Assembly (NCBI RefSeq): GCF_021729135.1
Contig: NZ_JAJTWW010000003.1
Coordinates: 219,537 to 263,999 of the forward strand
DNA: 44,463 nt
Direction: 5' to 3'
DNA from: Brevibacterium daeguense
Lineage (GTDB): Bacteria; Actinomycetota; Actinomycetes; Actinomycetales; Brevibacteriaceae
How positions within the stretch are numbered: position 1 is the first letter of the stretch; each line of letters begins with the position of its first letter. A model generated the notes under the pieces. It did no database searches. It saw only the letters and a program-made list of their open reading frames with translations, and had not been told where the DNA came from. Position numbers and translations under genes: made by a program. Positions 1 through 8,438 of the stretch are shown piece by piece.

Positions 1-725
1 TCCACTCCCGCTTCGGGGTGGAGCGAACCCATACAGCCGTGCTCGGGTGGGCGATGGAGCAGGTCCGCCACCATGCCGGAACCCACTTCCCCGGCCTTCC
101 CCTCGTCGTGATGGCCCACGCGTTCGTCGGCGGCGGTGAGGGAAGCGAGTCGGAGAGAGACATCGGCATCGGCGGTGTCGGCATCGCGCCGGCATCGGTG
201 TTCGCCGGCACCGCATACACCGCGCTCGGACACCTCCACAAGCCTCAGGCGATCACCCCGACGGTCAGATACTCCGGCTCTCCGGTGCCCTACTCCTTCT
301 CGGAGGCGACCGTGGACAAGATGATGTTCCTGGTCGACTTCCTCGGCGCGGTGCCTGTCGTGGACACCATCGCCATCCCCCGCTTCACCCGGGTGGAGAC
401 GGTGCGCGGTCCGATCGCTGACGTGCTCGCGCGCGCGGTCGACTACGCCGACGCCCTGACGGCAGTCGAGCTCACCGACGAGCAGCGCACGGAGAACGCT
501 CTCGGGAAGCTGAAGGAGGCGTACCCGGGCCTGCTGCGGCTGACCTATTCCAACGCCCCCTCGCTCGGTCCGATCCGTCAGAGCACTCCCGCCCAGCTCG
601 CCGCACGCACCGACTCCGAGGTGTTCACCGAGTTCATCGCCGATGTCACCGGCCGTCCCGCCGAACCGGGTCAGGTCGCGCGCTTCGAATCGGCACTCGC
701 CGCGGCCCGTCGGGAGAACGCATGA
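1..725 (+). CDS. sbcD: Exonuclease SbcCD nuclease subunit SbcD, C-terminal part (5' end outside window)
   Basis: The reading frame is open from the first bases of the window, so the start lies upstream and about 241 C-terminal residues are visible. SbcD is the Mn-dependent metallophosphoesterase subunit of the SbcCD (Mre11-Rad50) complex, which cuts hairpins and processes double-strand ends in the cytoplasm. Visible motifs are VMAHAF and GHLHKP, which match the late metal-binding histidine motifs of the family; the catalytic N-terminal motifs are off the window. The remainder is the capping and C-terminal region. The stop overlaps the sbcC start (ATGA), so the two subunits are translationally coupled. 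An in-frame GTG at 18 is internal, because homology-like sequence continues before it. Confidence 0.93.
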   Translation, partial: HSRFGVERTHTAVLGWAMEQVRHHAGTHFPGLPLVVMAHAFVGGGEGSESERDIGIGGVGIAPASVFAGTAYTALGHLHKPQAITPTVRYSGSPVPYSFSEATVDKMMFLVDFLGAVPVVDTIAIPRFTRVETVRGPIADVLARAVDYADALTAVELTDEQRTENALGKLKEAYPGLLRLTYSNAPSLGPIRQSTPAQLAARTDSEVFTEFIADVTGRPAEPGQVARFESALAAARRENA

Positions 726-3700
726 GACTCCACTCGCTCGAACTGACCGCGTTCGGGCCGTTCCCGGGAACGGTCAGCATCGATTTCGACCTCCTGGCCG
801 GTGACGGTCTGTTCCTCATCAACGGGCCTACCGGCTCCGGAAAGACCACGATCCTGGACGCCATCACCTTCGCGCTCTACGGCCGGGTGCCCGGAGCCCG
901 CAACGATGCCGCCCAGCTGCGCTCACAGTTCGCCTCTCCCGGTGTGCGCACTGTCGTCACCCTCGTATTCACCGCCGGCGACAGGCGCTGGAAGATCGAG
1001 CGGAACCCCGCCTACGACAGGCCGAGCAGACGAGGCTCGACCACCGTGCAGGAGCGTCCCAAGGCCCTGCTGTCCCAATGGGACGGAACGGACTGGGCGG
1101 GACGCGGCCGCACCATGAACGAGGTGCAGGCCTACATCAATCGCGCTGTCGGGCTCAACGCAGAGCAGTTCACCAAGATCGTGCTCCTGCCGCAGGGCGA
1201 TTTCGCTGCTTTCCTGCGCGCAGATCCGAAAGACCGGGAGCCGGTTCTGCGCAAGCTGTTCGACACGGAGCACTTCACCGAGGTCGAACGGCTGCTCAGT
1301 GAACGTGCTCGGCAGGCGCGTTCGGAGATCCAGCAGACATCCGAACAGCGCTCGTTCCTCATGGCGCAGGTCCAGCAGATCCACGGGGAGCCGGTCCCGG
1401 GACGGGAGTCGGAGCATCCATCGACCAGCGATGTCGACGTGGTCCTCGGAGCCGGTGAGGCGATCTGTCGAGAACGCGCCGAAGTCGCGGCCCAACGGGA
1501 GGCCCTGGCGCGCGGCGAACAGCAGCAGGCGGAGTCCGTCGCACGCGTGGCCGCGGACAGACAGACTGCGCGTCGCCAGCTGAAGGAGCTGCGGCAGCTC
1601 GAAGCCGACTATGGCGAACAGGCCGAGCAGCGCAGCCGGACCGCGCGCGAGCACGAGCTCGTCAGCCATGCCTCGCGCCTGGAGCCGCTGCACAGGGAGC
1701 TCGTGCGGGCGCGGAGCCGCAGTGCCGCCAAGTCCGCGCAGCAGATCGAAGCGGAACGGCGGCTGGACTCGGTGCTCTGCCGCCTGCCCGGCGAAGTCCG
1801 CGAACTCGACATGCCCGACCTCGCTGAGGCGGGAAGAGAGCTCTGTGGTGCAGCCAAGACGATCGCGAAGGGGTTCCAGCGGCAGACCGCGGTCAGCGCG
1901 CGCATCTCCGAATTGGCCGCCGAACAGCTCGAGCTCACTCGAACGCGAGATGAACTGCGCGCGGCGGATGCGAGGACACGCACGCGCATCAGTGAGCTCC
2001 GCGGCGCCCTCGACGGTGAAGCGAGCCTGGTCACCCGGATCCACCATCAGCGCCAGCGGCTCGAAGTCGTCCAGCGGGAACTGTCCGCATCCCAGGAGCT
2101 CGCCCGGCTGGAGACCGAATCCGCGCGGGCCGAGGAACTCGTTCGGCTGCGGCAGGAGGACCAGGGCGCGGCCCGGATCGCCTTCGAGACCAGGCGGAAC
2201 CAGCGAATCGCGGGGATCGCGGCAGAGCTGGCCGCTTCGCTCTCCCCCGAATCTCCCTGCCCGGTCTGTGGCTCGACCTCGCACCCGGCCGCGGCGGAAC
2301 CATCCGCCGACTCCGTGACACGTGAAGACGAGGAACAGGCCCATGCGGTGTGGGAAGCGCGTCAAGCTGCGACCGCCGCCGCGCAGGAGAACCTCACTCG
2401 GGTGCGCGAGCAGCTGCGGGTCGCGCTCGAAGCGTCCGGCGGGCAGAGCGTGGAGGATGCCGCCGAACGGCACCGAGAAGCCGTCGAGGAGCTCCGAACG
2501 CTCAACGACAGGCATGCGACGCTGACCGGGATGAGAGCCGAGTTGGCAGCTTCGGAGGATCAGGCGGGGAAGCACGAAACCCGCATGCTGGAACTCAACG
2601 ACGCGCTGAGAAGAGCTCAGGAGACGCGAGCCGGCTTCGAGGGCCAGCTCGAGCAGCTGAGGACGGTGCGCGAAGCACATGCGGAGGACAGCATCGCACG
2701 ACTAGGACAGCAGGCCCCGAGAACTGCCGCTGACGCCGTGGCTCTGGAGCGGCTCGGCACCGAAGTCACCTCCCTCGCCGTTGCAGCGGCGGAGGCCGCG
2801 GCGGCGGCGCAGTCTGCAGCGGACGAGCTTGCAGAGCGTGCAGGTCAGTTCCGCAGCCGGCTCGCGGAATCCCCGTTCGTCTCCGAGGATGCGTACGTCC
2901 AGGCGCGGTCTCTCGATGCGGCGGCGATAGCGGCGCAGTTGAAGCGCCACGAGGAGATGGCGAGTCGAATCGCCTTCCTCCGCGAATCCGCATGGTTCGA
3001 TCGAGCCTCCGACGATCACGCCGCGGATGACGAGATCACCCGGCAGGCTGAGGAGGCAGACCTCCGCCTCACCCAATCCTGTGCCCGAACGGACTCGGCA
3101 GTCCAGGACCGTGCCGTCGCTCGCGAACGCCTCGAGAACGTGCGCCGGCTCCGCCGGGAATTTCTGGACGGCGCTCAGCACACGGAGGAGCGCCTGGACG
3201 ACCTGCGCGCAGACGTCACTCTCGCCGGTGTGGTGCAGGCCACATCGCCCGACAATCTGCGCAGGATGCCCCTGTCGTCCTACGCGCTCGTGGCCCTGTT
3301 TGCCGACGTCGCAGCCAATGCCTCCGAGCGGCTGGAGAAGATGAGCAGGGGCCGCTACAGCCTCATTCACGACGACGCGCTGCGCCGGCGTGAGAAGCGC
3401 GCGGGCCTCGGGCTCCAGGTTGTCGACCGCTTCACACAGGAGAAGCGCGACACGCGGACCCTGTCGGGCGGTGAAAGCTTCATGGCGGCTCTTGCGCTGG
3501 CACTGGGGCTCGCCGACACAGTGAGAGCGGCGGCGGGCGGAATCCAACTCGATTCGCTATTCATCGACGAGGGATTCGGCTCGCTCGACCCGGATTCGCT
3601 CGCCGAAGTCCTCGGCATCCTCGACGAGCTCCGCGAAGGTGGCCGTACCATCGGCGTCATCTCTCACGTGCAGGGAATGCAGCAGGCGATCCCCAACCAC

Positions 3701-3817
3701 GTGACGGTGCGGTCGTCGCCGACCGGCTCTTCAATCAGCGTCGATATCGACGCTGAAGTCACTCCCCGCGATATCGCCCGAGCGTCGGTTCGTGAACCCA
3801 GCCCCCTGATCGGCTAA
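722..3817 (+). CDS. sbcC: Exonuclease SbcCD ATPase subunit SbcC
   Basis: This is a 1031-residue Rad50-like SMC-type ATPase that partners SbcD in hairpin cleavage and end processing. The Walker A motif GPTGSGKTT is at residues 35-43. A long Arg/Glu/Gln-rich coiled coil follows, with a zinc-hook CPVC at 513-516, almost at the midpoint as expected for antiparallel folding. A second coiled coil leads to the ABC signature LSGGE at 914-918 and Walker B with catalytic DE at 949-950. Length and domain order are complete. It starts by a 4-bp ATGA overlap with sbcD and ends in a TAA that is also the first three bases of a -10 candidate for the next gene, 9 bp downstream. Confidence 0.97.
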   Translation: MRLHSLELTAFGPFPGTVSIDFDLLAGDGLFLINGPTGSGKTTILDAITFALYGRVPGARNDAAQLRSQFASPGVRTVVTLVFTAGDRRWKIERNPAYDRPSRRGSTTVQERPKALLSQWDGTDWAGRGRTMNEVQAYINRAVGLNAEQFTKIVLLPQGDFAAFLRADPKDREPVLRKLFDTEHFTEVERLLSERARQARSEIQQTSEQRSFLMAQVQQIHGEPVPGRESEHPSTSDVDVVLGAGEAICRERAEVAAQREALARGEQQQAESVARVAADRQTARRQLKELRQLEADYGEQAEQRSRTAREHELVSHASRLEPLHRELVRARSRSAAKSAQQIEAERRLDSVLCRLPGEVRELDMPDLAEAGRELCGAAKTIAKGFQRQTAVSARISELAAEQLELTRTRDELRAADARTRTRISELRGALDGEASLVTRIHHQRQRLEVVQRELSASQELARLETESARAEELVRLRQEDQGAARIAFETRRNQRIAGIAAELAASLSPESPCPVCGSTSHPAAAEPSADSVTREDEEQAHAVWEARQAATAAAQENLTRVREQLRVALEASGGQSVEDAAERHREAVEELRTLNDRHATLTGMRAELAASEDQAGKHETRMLELNDALRRAQETRAGFEGQLEQLRTVREAHAEDSIARLGQQAPRTAADAVALERLGTEVTSLAVAAAEAAAAAQSAADELAERAGQFRSRLAESPFVSEDAYVQARSLDAAAIAAQLKRHEEMASRIAFLRESAWFDRASDDHAADDEITRQAEEADLRLTQSCARTDSAVQDRAVARERLENVRRLRREFLDGAQHTEERLDDLRADVTLAGVVQATSPDNLRRMPLSSYALVALFADVAANASERLEKMSRGRYSLIHDDALRRREKRAGLGLQVVDRFTQEKRDTRTLSGGESFMAALALALGLADTVRAAAGGIQLDSLFIDEGFGSLDPDSLAEVLGILDELREGGRTIGVISHVQGMQQAIPNHVTVRSSPTGSSISVDIDAEVTPRDIARASVREPSPLIG

Positions 3818-3820
3818 CGT
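3815..3820 (+). promoter_or_regulatory. -10 element TAACGT for a leaderless ParA-like transcript
   Basis: TAACGT fits the actinobacterial -10 pattern TANNNT and lies 6 nt before the GTG start at 3827, so a transcript would begin at or next to the start codon. Its first three bases are the sbcC stop codon. No Shine-Dalgarno sequence precedes the GTG. No convincing -35 was seen. Confidence 0.45.
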
Positions 3821-3826
3821 TGTACC

Positions 3827-4813
3827 GTGCTCGTCCTCAGTATCTCAAGTCTCAAAGGCGGGGTCGGAAAGACCTCGGTCACGCTCGGTCTGGCTTCAGC
3901 GGCGTACAGCCGCGGCATTCCGACGCTCGTCGTCGATGTCGACCCGCAGGCTGACGCCTCCACCGGGTTGGACGTGCCCGTCACCACTGAAGTCGACATC
4001 GCTGACGTCCTGGCGGCGCCCAAGTCGCGCATCCTCGACAAAGCAGTTGTCCCCAGCGGGTGGGTGGGCGACAAGCCCGGACACGTCGACGTGATTCCGG
4101 GCTCACCGAGGTCGGCCGAATTCGACCGGCCGTCGTTGTCCGACCGCTACCTGCGGCGACTCAAGGAAGCGCTTGCCAAGGTCGCCACGGGGTACCGCCT
4201 GGTGCTCATCGACTGTCCTCCCTCGCTCAACGGTCTGACGCGAGCAGCGTGGACCGCGAGTGACCGAGTCCTCATCGTCACCGAGCCGGGGCTGTTCTCA
4301 GTGGCGGCCGCTGACCGAGCACTGCGGGCCACCGACGAGCTGCGCAAGCGCAGCGCGCACGACCTGCAGCCTCTCGGCATCGTCGTGAATCGGGTGCGAC
4401 CCAACTCACGTGAGCACGCCTACCGGTACTCCGAGCTCAAAGAGATGTTCGGACCTCTCGTCATGTCTCCCCCGCTTCCGGAGCGCACCGTCCTCCAGCA
4501 GGCCCAAGGCTCTGCTCGGCCCATCCACTCGTGGCCGGGCAAGCCTGCCGCTGACCTGGCTTCGTCCTTCGACAGGATCCTCGATCGGGCACTTCGGAGC
4601 GAGAACCTCAAGCGCTCGAACCGGTCAGCCGGCCGCGTCGGCGAGCCGGGGCAGGACGCTGCGCAGCAATCCGGCAGCCGAACCGTGAACGCGGGGGTCC
4701 GGCCGGGTGCCGAAACCGCTGAGACGAACCCAGACGGCGCTTCTTCAGCCGATCCGGCGGAGATGGGGAGTCTGCGCGACAAGCCGGTGAGCCACGGCAG
4801 CACCGCGCGCTAG
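3827..4813 (+). CDS. ParA/MinD-family ATPase (orphan ParA-like)
   Basis: This 328-residue protein has the deviant Walker A KGGVGKTS at residues 10-17, VDVDPQ as the Walker A' region and LIDCPPS as Walker B, so it is a ParA/Soj-type ATPase that dimerises on ATP and usually binds DNA non-specifically. The ATPase domain fills about residues 1-260. The last 65 or so residues are rich in Ser, Ala, Gly and Asn and look disordered. No parB is nearby, so a role in chromosome or plasmid partition with its own ParB is not supported; an orphan ParA acting in cell division or protein positioning is possible. It follows sbcC by 9 bp and is convergent with the ResR-like regulator. The GTG start has no SD. 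Confidence 0.88.
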   Translation: MLVLSISSLKGGVGKTSVTLGLASAAYSRGIPTLVVDVDPQADASTGLDVPVTTEVDIADVLAAPKSRILDKAVVPSGWVGDKPGHVDVIPGSPRSAEFDRPSLSDRYLRRLKEALAKVATGYRLVLIDCPPSLNGLTRAAWTASDRVLIVTEPGLFSVAAADRALRATDELRKRSAHDLQPLGIVVNRVRPNSREHAYRYSELKEMFGPLVMSPPLPERTVLQQAQGSARPIHSWPGKPAADLASSFDRILDRALRSENLKRSNRSAGRVGEPGQDAAQQSGSRTVNAGVRPGAETAETNPDGASSADPAEMGSLRDKPVSHGSTAR

Positions 4814-4961
4814 CAGCCGTGTCCACCGCGCGGTCACACGATCTGCAATGCTGCTCGACCAGTGGCTCGCTTCAACGCACCGTGCTGCTCCCCCCTTTTC
4901 GATCCGAATTCGATGCGATTCTCGCAGCCGATCCTGAAACAGGGCTCCTGCGCCCATGACA

Positions 4962-4987
4962 AAGGCCACGACCAACGTCGTGGCCTT
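4962..4987. terminator. Bidirectional hairpin between parA-like gene and resR-like gene
   Basis: A perfect 11-bp stem (arms 4962-4972 and 4977-4987) closes a 4-nt loop, CAAC. It sits between two convergent genes. There is no strong T tract, which is common for actinobacterial terminators. Confidence 0.7.
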
Positions 4988-5052
4988 CATAGGGCTTGGC
5001 TGCGTGTCAGGTTCCGAACGATTCCCTCCCGGGCGGCTGAGGCTTCCCCGAC

Positions 5053-5628
5053 TCAGCTCGACTTGCGGCGGGCCCTGCGTTCGGCCAATTCGTCGAGCGG
5101 TTGGAGCTCGCCGTCAGGACGCTCGCTGGGCAGTTCCGAAAGCGTTCCCTCGACCTCTCGCCACACTCGGCCGACAGCGATGCCGAAGACACCCTGGCCG
5201 CCCTGCACGAGGTCGATCACCTGATCGGCGGAAGTGCATTCGAACACGCTCGCACCATCGCTCATGAGCGTGATCTGCGACAGGTCTTCGATCCCCCGCT
5301 CGCGGAGGTGACCGACCGCAACTCGGATCTGGTTGAGCGCAACGCCGGTGTCCAGTAGCCGCTTGACGATCTTGAGGACGAGGATATCCCGGAAGCTGTA
5401 GAGCCGCTGAGACCCTGAGCCGGTGGCTGTCCTGATCGACGGAACGACGAGATCCGTCCGGGCCCAGTAGTCGAGCTGTCGGTAAGTGATGCCGACGACG
5501 CGGCACACTGTGGGTCCGCGATATCCGGCTTCTTCATCGAGCTGCGGCAGGTCATCGTCGAACAGCAGCCCTTGCGCTGCCGGCGGCACTGACTTGGAAC
5601 GAGCAGGTTCCTGACTTGAGCGGTTCAC
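5053..5628 (-). CDS. MerR-family transcriptional regulator, ResR/McdR (Rv1830) type
   Basis: This 191-residue regulator has a MerR-like winged helix at about residues 37-105, including GITYRQLDYWARTDLV and GSQRLYSFRDILVLK. A conserved C-terminal half follows, with the ITLMSDGASVFEC and GGQGVFGIAVGRVWREVEG segments. From memory of the family this matches mycobacterial Rv1830, named ResR or McdR, which affects cell growth, division and antibiotic recovery; that function is transferred by similarity only. The first 35 residues are variable. The GTG start has a strong AAGGAGG ribosome site. The gene is convergent with the ParA-like gene and shares the minus strand with plsC upstream of it. Confidence 0.85.
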   Translation of the reverse strand: MNRSSQEPARSKSVPPAAQGLLFDDDLPQLDEEAGYRGPTVCRVVGITYRQLDYWARTDLVVPSIRTATGSGSQRLYSFRDILVLKIVKRLLDTGVALNQIRVAVGHLRERGIEDLSQITLMSDGASVFECTSADQVIDLVQGGQGVFGIAVGRVWREVEGTLSELPSERPDGELQPLDELAERRARRKSS

Positions 5629-5694
5629 ACCGACTCCTCCTTTTCACCCCTGGGGGAAGCAGGGCCTGACGAGCACCGTTTGGAGAATTACCTG

Positions 5695-5700
5695 ATTCTA
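5695..5700 (-). promoter_or_regulatory. -10 candidate for the ResR-like gene
   Basis: On the minus strand TAGAAT lies about 67 bp before the GTG start, giving a leader near 60 nt that carries the AAGGAGG site. No convincing -35 was seen. A 10-bp direct repeat, CCTGGGGGAA, brackets this element at 5649-5658 and 5721-5730. Confidence 0.4.
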
Positions 5701-5835
5701 CCGCACACGCAGCGTCTGAGCCTGGGGGAACTTACAACAATGAACTTATGGCTTCCCGGGCAGTCGGACAACGAAGCGCCGGATAACGATTCCAGCGTGT
5801 CGTCGTTACCCGAGTAATCGAACGACTGCCGGCGC

Positions 5836-6561
5836 TCAGGATTCCGGCTCCCCGGCCTCGATCTCCGCCGTGAGCTTCTTCGCCGAGAGCAGCCGCGTCT
5901 TCACCGTCGAAGCGTAGCTGTCGACGTATTCCTGTCCGGAGAGCCGCAGGATCTCGTACATGATCTCGTCGGTGATCGAGCGCAGGAGGAACCGCTCCTG
6001 CTGCAAGCCCGCGTACTTGCTGAAGTCCATGGCTTTGCCGAATACCACCCCGACACGGCGGAGACGGGGAACCTTGCGTCCCTGCGGCTGCACCTTGTCC
6101 GTCCCGATGAGTGCGACCGGAACGACGGGCACACCGGCCTCGAGCACCAGTCGGGCCACCCCGGTTCGGCCCCGGTAGAGGCGGCCATCGGGGCTTCGAG
6201 TTCCCTCCGGGTAGATGCCGAGCAGATTCCCGCTCTGCAGAACCTTCAAACCGGAGTGCAGCGAGGCTTCCGATGCGGAACCGCCGGAGCGGTCCATGGG
6301 CAGCTGATTGGTCAGCTTGAAGAACCAGCGGGTGAGCATCCCCTTGACGCCCCGTCCGGTGAAGTAGTCCTTCTTCGCCAGGTACACCACTGGGCGGGGC
6401 GCCACCAGCGGCACGAAGATCGAATCGAGAAACGACAGATGATTGCCGGCAATGATCGCGCCGCCTGACTCAGGGATGTTCTCCAGACCGCGTGTCCACG
6501 GGCGGAACAGCATTCGCAGGATGGGCCCGACGAAGATCCTCTTGAGCAGCCAGTAGAACAC
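5836..6561 (-). CDS. 1-acyl-sn-glycerol-3-phosphate acyltransferase (PlsC family)
   Basis: This is a 241-residue membrane-associated acyltransferase of phospholipid synthesis that transfers an acyl group to lysophosphatidic acid. The catalytic HX4D motif is NHLSFLDS (His41, Asp46), and the acceptor-binding motif EGTRS lies at residues 119-123. VPVVPVALIGT further on is also typical. The start is the GTG at 6559-6561, with AGAGGAAG just upstream and a hydrophobic N-terminus, VFYWLLKRIF. The frame stays open for another 675 bp upstream, but that stretch lies over the divergent hydrolase gene and has no PlsC-like content. Several paralogues exist in actinobacteria, so the exact acyl acceptor is unproven. 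Confidence 0.88.
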   Translation of the reverse strand: MFYWLLKRIFVGPILRMLFRPWTRGLENIPESGGAIIAGNHLSFLDSIFVPLVAPRPVVYLAKKDYFTGRGVKGMLTRWFFKLTNQLPMDRSGGSASEASLHSGLKVLQSGNLLGIYPEGTRSPDGRLYRGRTGVARLVLEAGVPVVPVALIGTDKVQPQGRKVPRLRRVGVVFGKAMDFSKYAGLQQERFLLRSITDEIMYEILRLSGQEYVDSYASTVKTRLLSAKKLTAEIEAGEPES

Positions 6562-6769
6562 GCTCTTCCTCTCACATCGGGCGGCGGACGATCCGACACT
6601 ACTATACGGTCGGGGCCCCTTCCTTCTGTGTCGCAAGGAGCCCGGAGCTGCACTGCTGATGACGCCTCCCGAATTCGTCGCAGCAGAGACGTTTCCTGCT
6701 GTCCGAGCCTCCTTGATGCCGCTTCTGCGCACCCGACCGCACTCCGAGACCCTGTGGCATTCTGGTCTC

Positions 6770-7582
6770 ATGGACGACGACTCTCTCAGCTCACCTGCGG
6801 GCCTCGCGGCGATCGAACCGTTGTCCTCCGACTCGGACACCGCTGACGTCGCAGTGCTCTTCCTCCACGGGATCACCGGATCACCTGCGGCGTGGAGACC
6901 GCTCGCTCGTGCGATTGCCTCCGAGGGGTACGCGGTCCGCGTTCCCCTCCTGCCCGGGCACGGGACCAATTGGCAGCAGCTGAACTCGAGTCGCTGGGAG
7001 GACTGGCGAGACTCCGCTGCGGCCGAGCTCGAATCGCTCGCGGAAAGGTATTCCTCGGTGGTGGTGGTCGGACTGTCCATGGGAGGAGCACTCGCTCTGG
7101 ACATCGCGGCATCCGATGCTCCCGTCGGGGGGCTTGTCCTCGTCAATCCGGCTCTGAGGATCGACAGCGCCGTCGCCCCGCTGCTGCCGGTGCTCAAATA
7201 CGCCGTCCGGAGCGTGACGGCCATCGGGAACGACATCGCCCGCCCGGGAGAGGATGAGCACGCGTATCCAAGGACTCCGCTGCGAGCGGTGGCCTCCCTG
7301 CAGCGAGGACAGCGCCGCTTGCTTCAGCGCTTGTGGAAGGTCCGCGTTCCGACCACCGTCTGCGTCTCCGCCGGTGACCACGTCGTCGGCCCGTGGTCCC
7401 TGAGGCAGCTGCGGGCGCGGCTCCGCTGCCCGCTCAAGGTCGTGACTCTGCGCAGCAGCTACCACGTTGCGACCTTGGACTACGACGACCACCTCATCCT
7501 GCAGGAGATCCGGAACATGTGCGAAAGGGTGCGGCGCGATGCGGCAGACGGCGCGGATGCGCGCGCCGAGGACGCTCGATGA
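6770..7582 (+). CDS. Alpha/beta hydrolase, carboxylesterase-like
   Basis: This 270-residue serine hydrolase begins its core with VLFLHGITGSPAAWRPLA, which carries the oxyanion HG motif. The nucleophile elbow GLSMGG gives Ser103; Asp203 (SAGDHV) and His232 (SSYHVA) complete the triad. The pattern resembles monoacylglycerol lipase or Est30-type carboxylesterases; the substrate is unknown. The ATG at 6770 is chosen because the fold starts soon after it. An earlier in-frame ATG at 6659 would add 37 residues without visible domain content. No clear SD precedes either. The gene diverges from plsC and overlaps the next gene by ATGA, so the two are probably co-translated. Confidence 0.85.
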   Translation: MDDDSLSSPAGLAAIEPLSSDSDTADVAVLFLHGITGSPAAWRPLARAIASEGYAVRVPLLPGHGTNWQQLNSSRWEDWRDSAAAELESLAERYSSVVVVGLSMGGALALDIAASDAPVGGLVLVNPALRIDSAVAPLLPVLKYAVRSVTAIGNDIARPGEDEHAYPRTPLRAVASLQRGQRRLLQRLWKVRVPTTVCVSAGDHVVGPWSLRQLRARLRCPLKVVTLRSSYHVATLDYDDHLILQEIRNMCERVRRDAADGADARAEDAR

Positions 7583-8001
7583 ACGATCCGCGCGATGAGG
7601 GTCCCGGCTCCGAAGATGTTCCCGACTGGGAGCGGATTCCGGAGCAGGACCGCGTTCCCGATGCGGACTGGGAAGAGCTGGTGGCCGGTCTGAACTCGGA
7701 GGCCGGATTCGTCCCTGAGATGTCCGCGGAGGAGATTCGGGAGCGCCTGGCGGAGGACGAGGAGTGGCACGCGCCCGAACCTGAGCAGGTCGGCTGGCGC
7801 AAGGCTCCGCCCCTGTTCGTCCTCGCAGTCGTCGGGGTCCTCGGTGGAATCGGAACGCTGCTCGTGTGTGCGATCTTCTTCCGTCCGATACCCGGGTACC
7901 TGGTGCTGGTCCTGCTCGCCGTCATCCTGGTGAGCGGACTGCTGCTGTTCCTCAACCTTCCGGACGAGCGCGGCACCGAGGGCGACGGCGCCCGGGTCTG
8001 A
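7579..8001 (+). CDS. Small two-helix membrane protein, unknown function
   Basis: This 140-residue protein is not recognised. An acidic, hydrophilic N-terminal stretch of about 75 residues, rich in Glu, Asp and Trp, is followed by two membrane helices at about 78-101 and 105-126 with a short FRPIPG turn between them, and then a short charged tail. Its start overlaps the hydrolase stop (ATGA). The longer in-frame extension upstream lies over hydrolase codons and was not accepted. The helix-turn-helix hairpin with a cytosolic acidic domain would suit a small accessory or anchor protein for the hydrolase, but that is inference from coupling alone. Confidence 0.75.
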   Translation: MNDPRDEGPGSEDVPDWERIPEQDRVPDADWEELVAGLNSEAGFVPEMSAEEIRERLAEDEEWHAPEPEQVGWRKAPPLFVLAVVGVLGGIGTLLVCAIFFRPIPGYLVLVLLAVILVSGLLLFLNLPDERGTEGDGARV

Positions 8002-8021
8002 TGCCCGGCGGCATCAGCCCG
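7993..8021. terminator. Bidirectional hairpin at convergent stops
   Basis: The core arms CTGATGCC (7998-8005) and GGCATCAG (8010-8017) form a perfect 8-bp stem with loop CGGC. It is extended by CGGG/CCCG around a single bulged T. It covers the end of the membrane-protein gene and the end of the convergent small Cys-protein gene. Confidence 0.6.
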
Positions 8022-8313
8022 CCCGGTGCATGATCGGTGACCAGGGAACGTAGTCGACATCAGCGTCCACGATGTCCGGAGCGACGATCTGCGGGACGAG
8101 GCCGAAGTCGCCGAGAACCGCCAGCGCCTCCACTTCGGAATGGTCCAGGCGACCGGGCGAGCTGAGGATCCACTCCGGCGGCGTGGGCGGCAGTCGGTCC
8201 ATGGGATCCGGCAGGGCATGCGAAGCGGCGACGAGGCATTCAGGGTCTCCGCAGACGATGTTTCCCGTCCGCGCGTCGATTCGGTGCTCCGGGTTCGTGC
8301 ATTCGATGAACAT
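8014..8313 (-). CDS. Small hypothetical protein with N-terminal Cys/His cluster
   Basis: This 99-residue protein is not recognised. The N-terminus carries Cys5, His10, Cys21 and Cys26 in the order C-x4-H-x10-C-x4-C, which could be a small zinc-binding knuckle. The rest is Pro- and Asp-rich with no membrane segment. The chosen ATG at 8313 has a GGAG at normal distance; a longer frame to 8445 exists, but its extra part has no coding look and runs over the promoter region of the divergent exonuclease gene. It could bind metal or be structural; nothing in the context decides. Confidence 0.6.
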   Translation of the reverse strand: MFIECTNPEHRIDARTGNIVCGDPECLVAASHALPDPMDRLPPTPPEWILSSPGRLDHSEVEALAVLGDFGLVPQIVAPDIVDADVDYVPWSPIMHRAG

Positions 8314-8438
8314 GGCATCTCCGATCGTGGATCGCTCTTGTGGGTGCGGTCTGCACTCGTGACCGTCATCCTCGACAGTAGGACGACCCGCGGACACGGC
8401 CTCCGGACGTGTCCGAAGGTCGTGCAACCATTGGGGCC

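Noticed and set aside
923..2680. Long minus-strand open frame inside sbcC
   Set aside because: It is a shadow frame caused by high GC; it has no motifs and lies over a complete SbcC.
5757..5835. TAACGA/TCGTTA inverted pair near the plsC end as an operator
   Set aside because: Arms are short and widely spaced; it is not distinguishable from chance.
6562..7236. Upstream extension of the PlsC frame giving 466 residues
   Set aside because: The extra 225 residues are antisense to the alpha/beta hydrolase gene, are low-complexity and contain no acyltransferase features; a GTG with ribosome site is at 6561.
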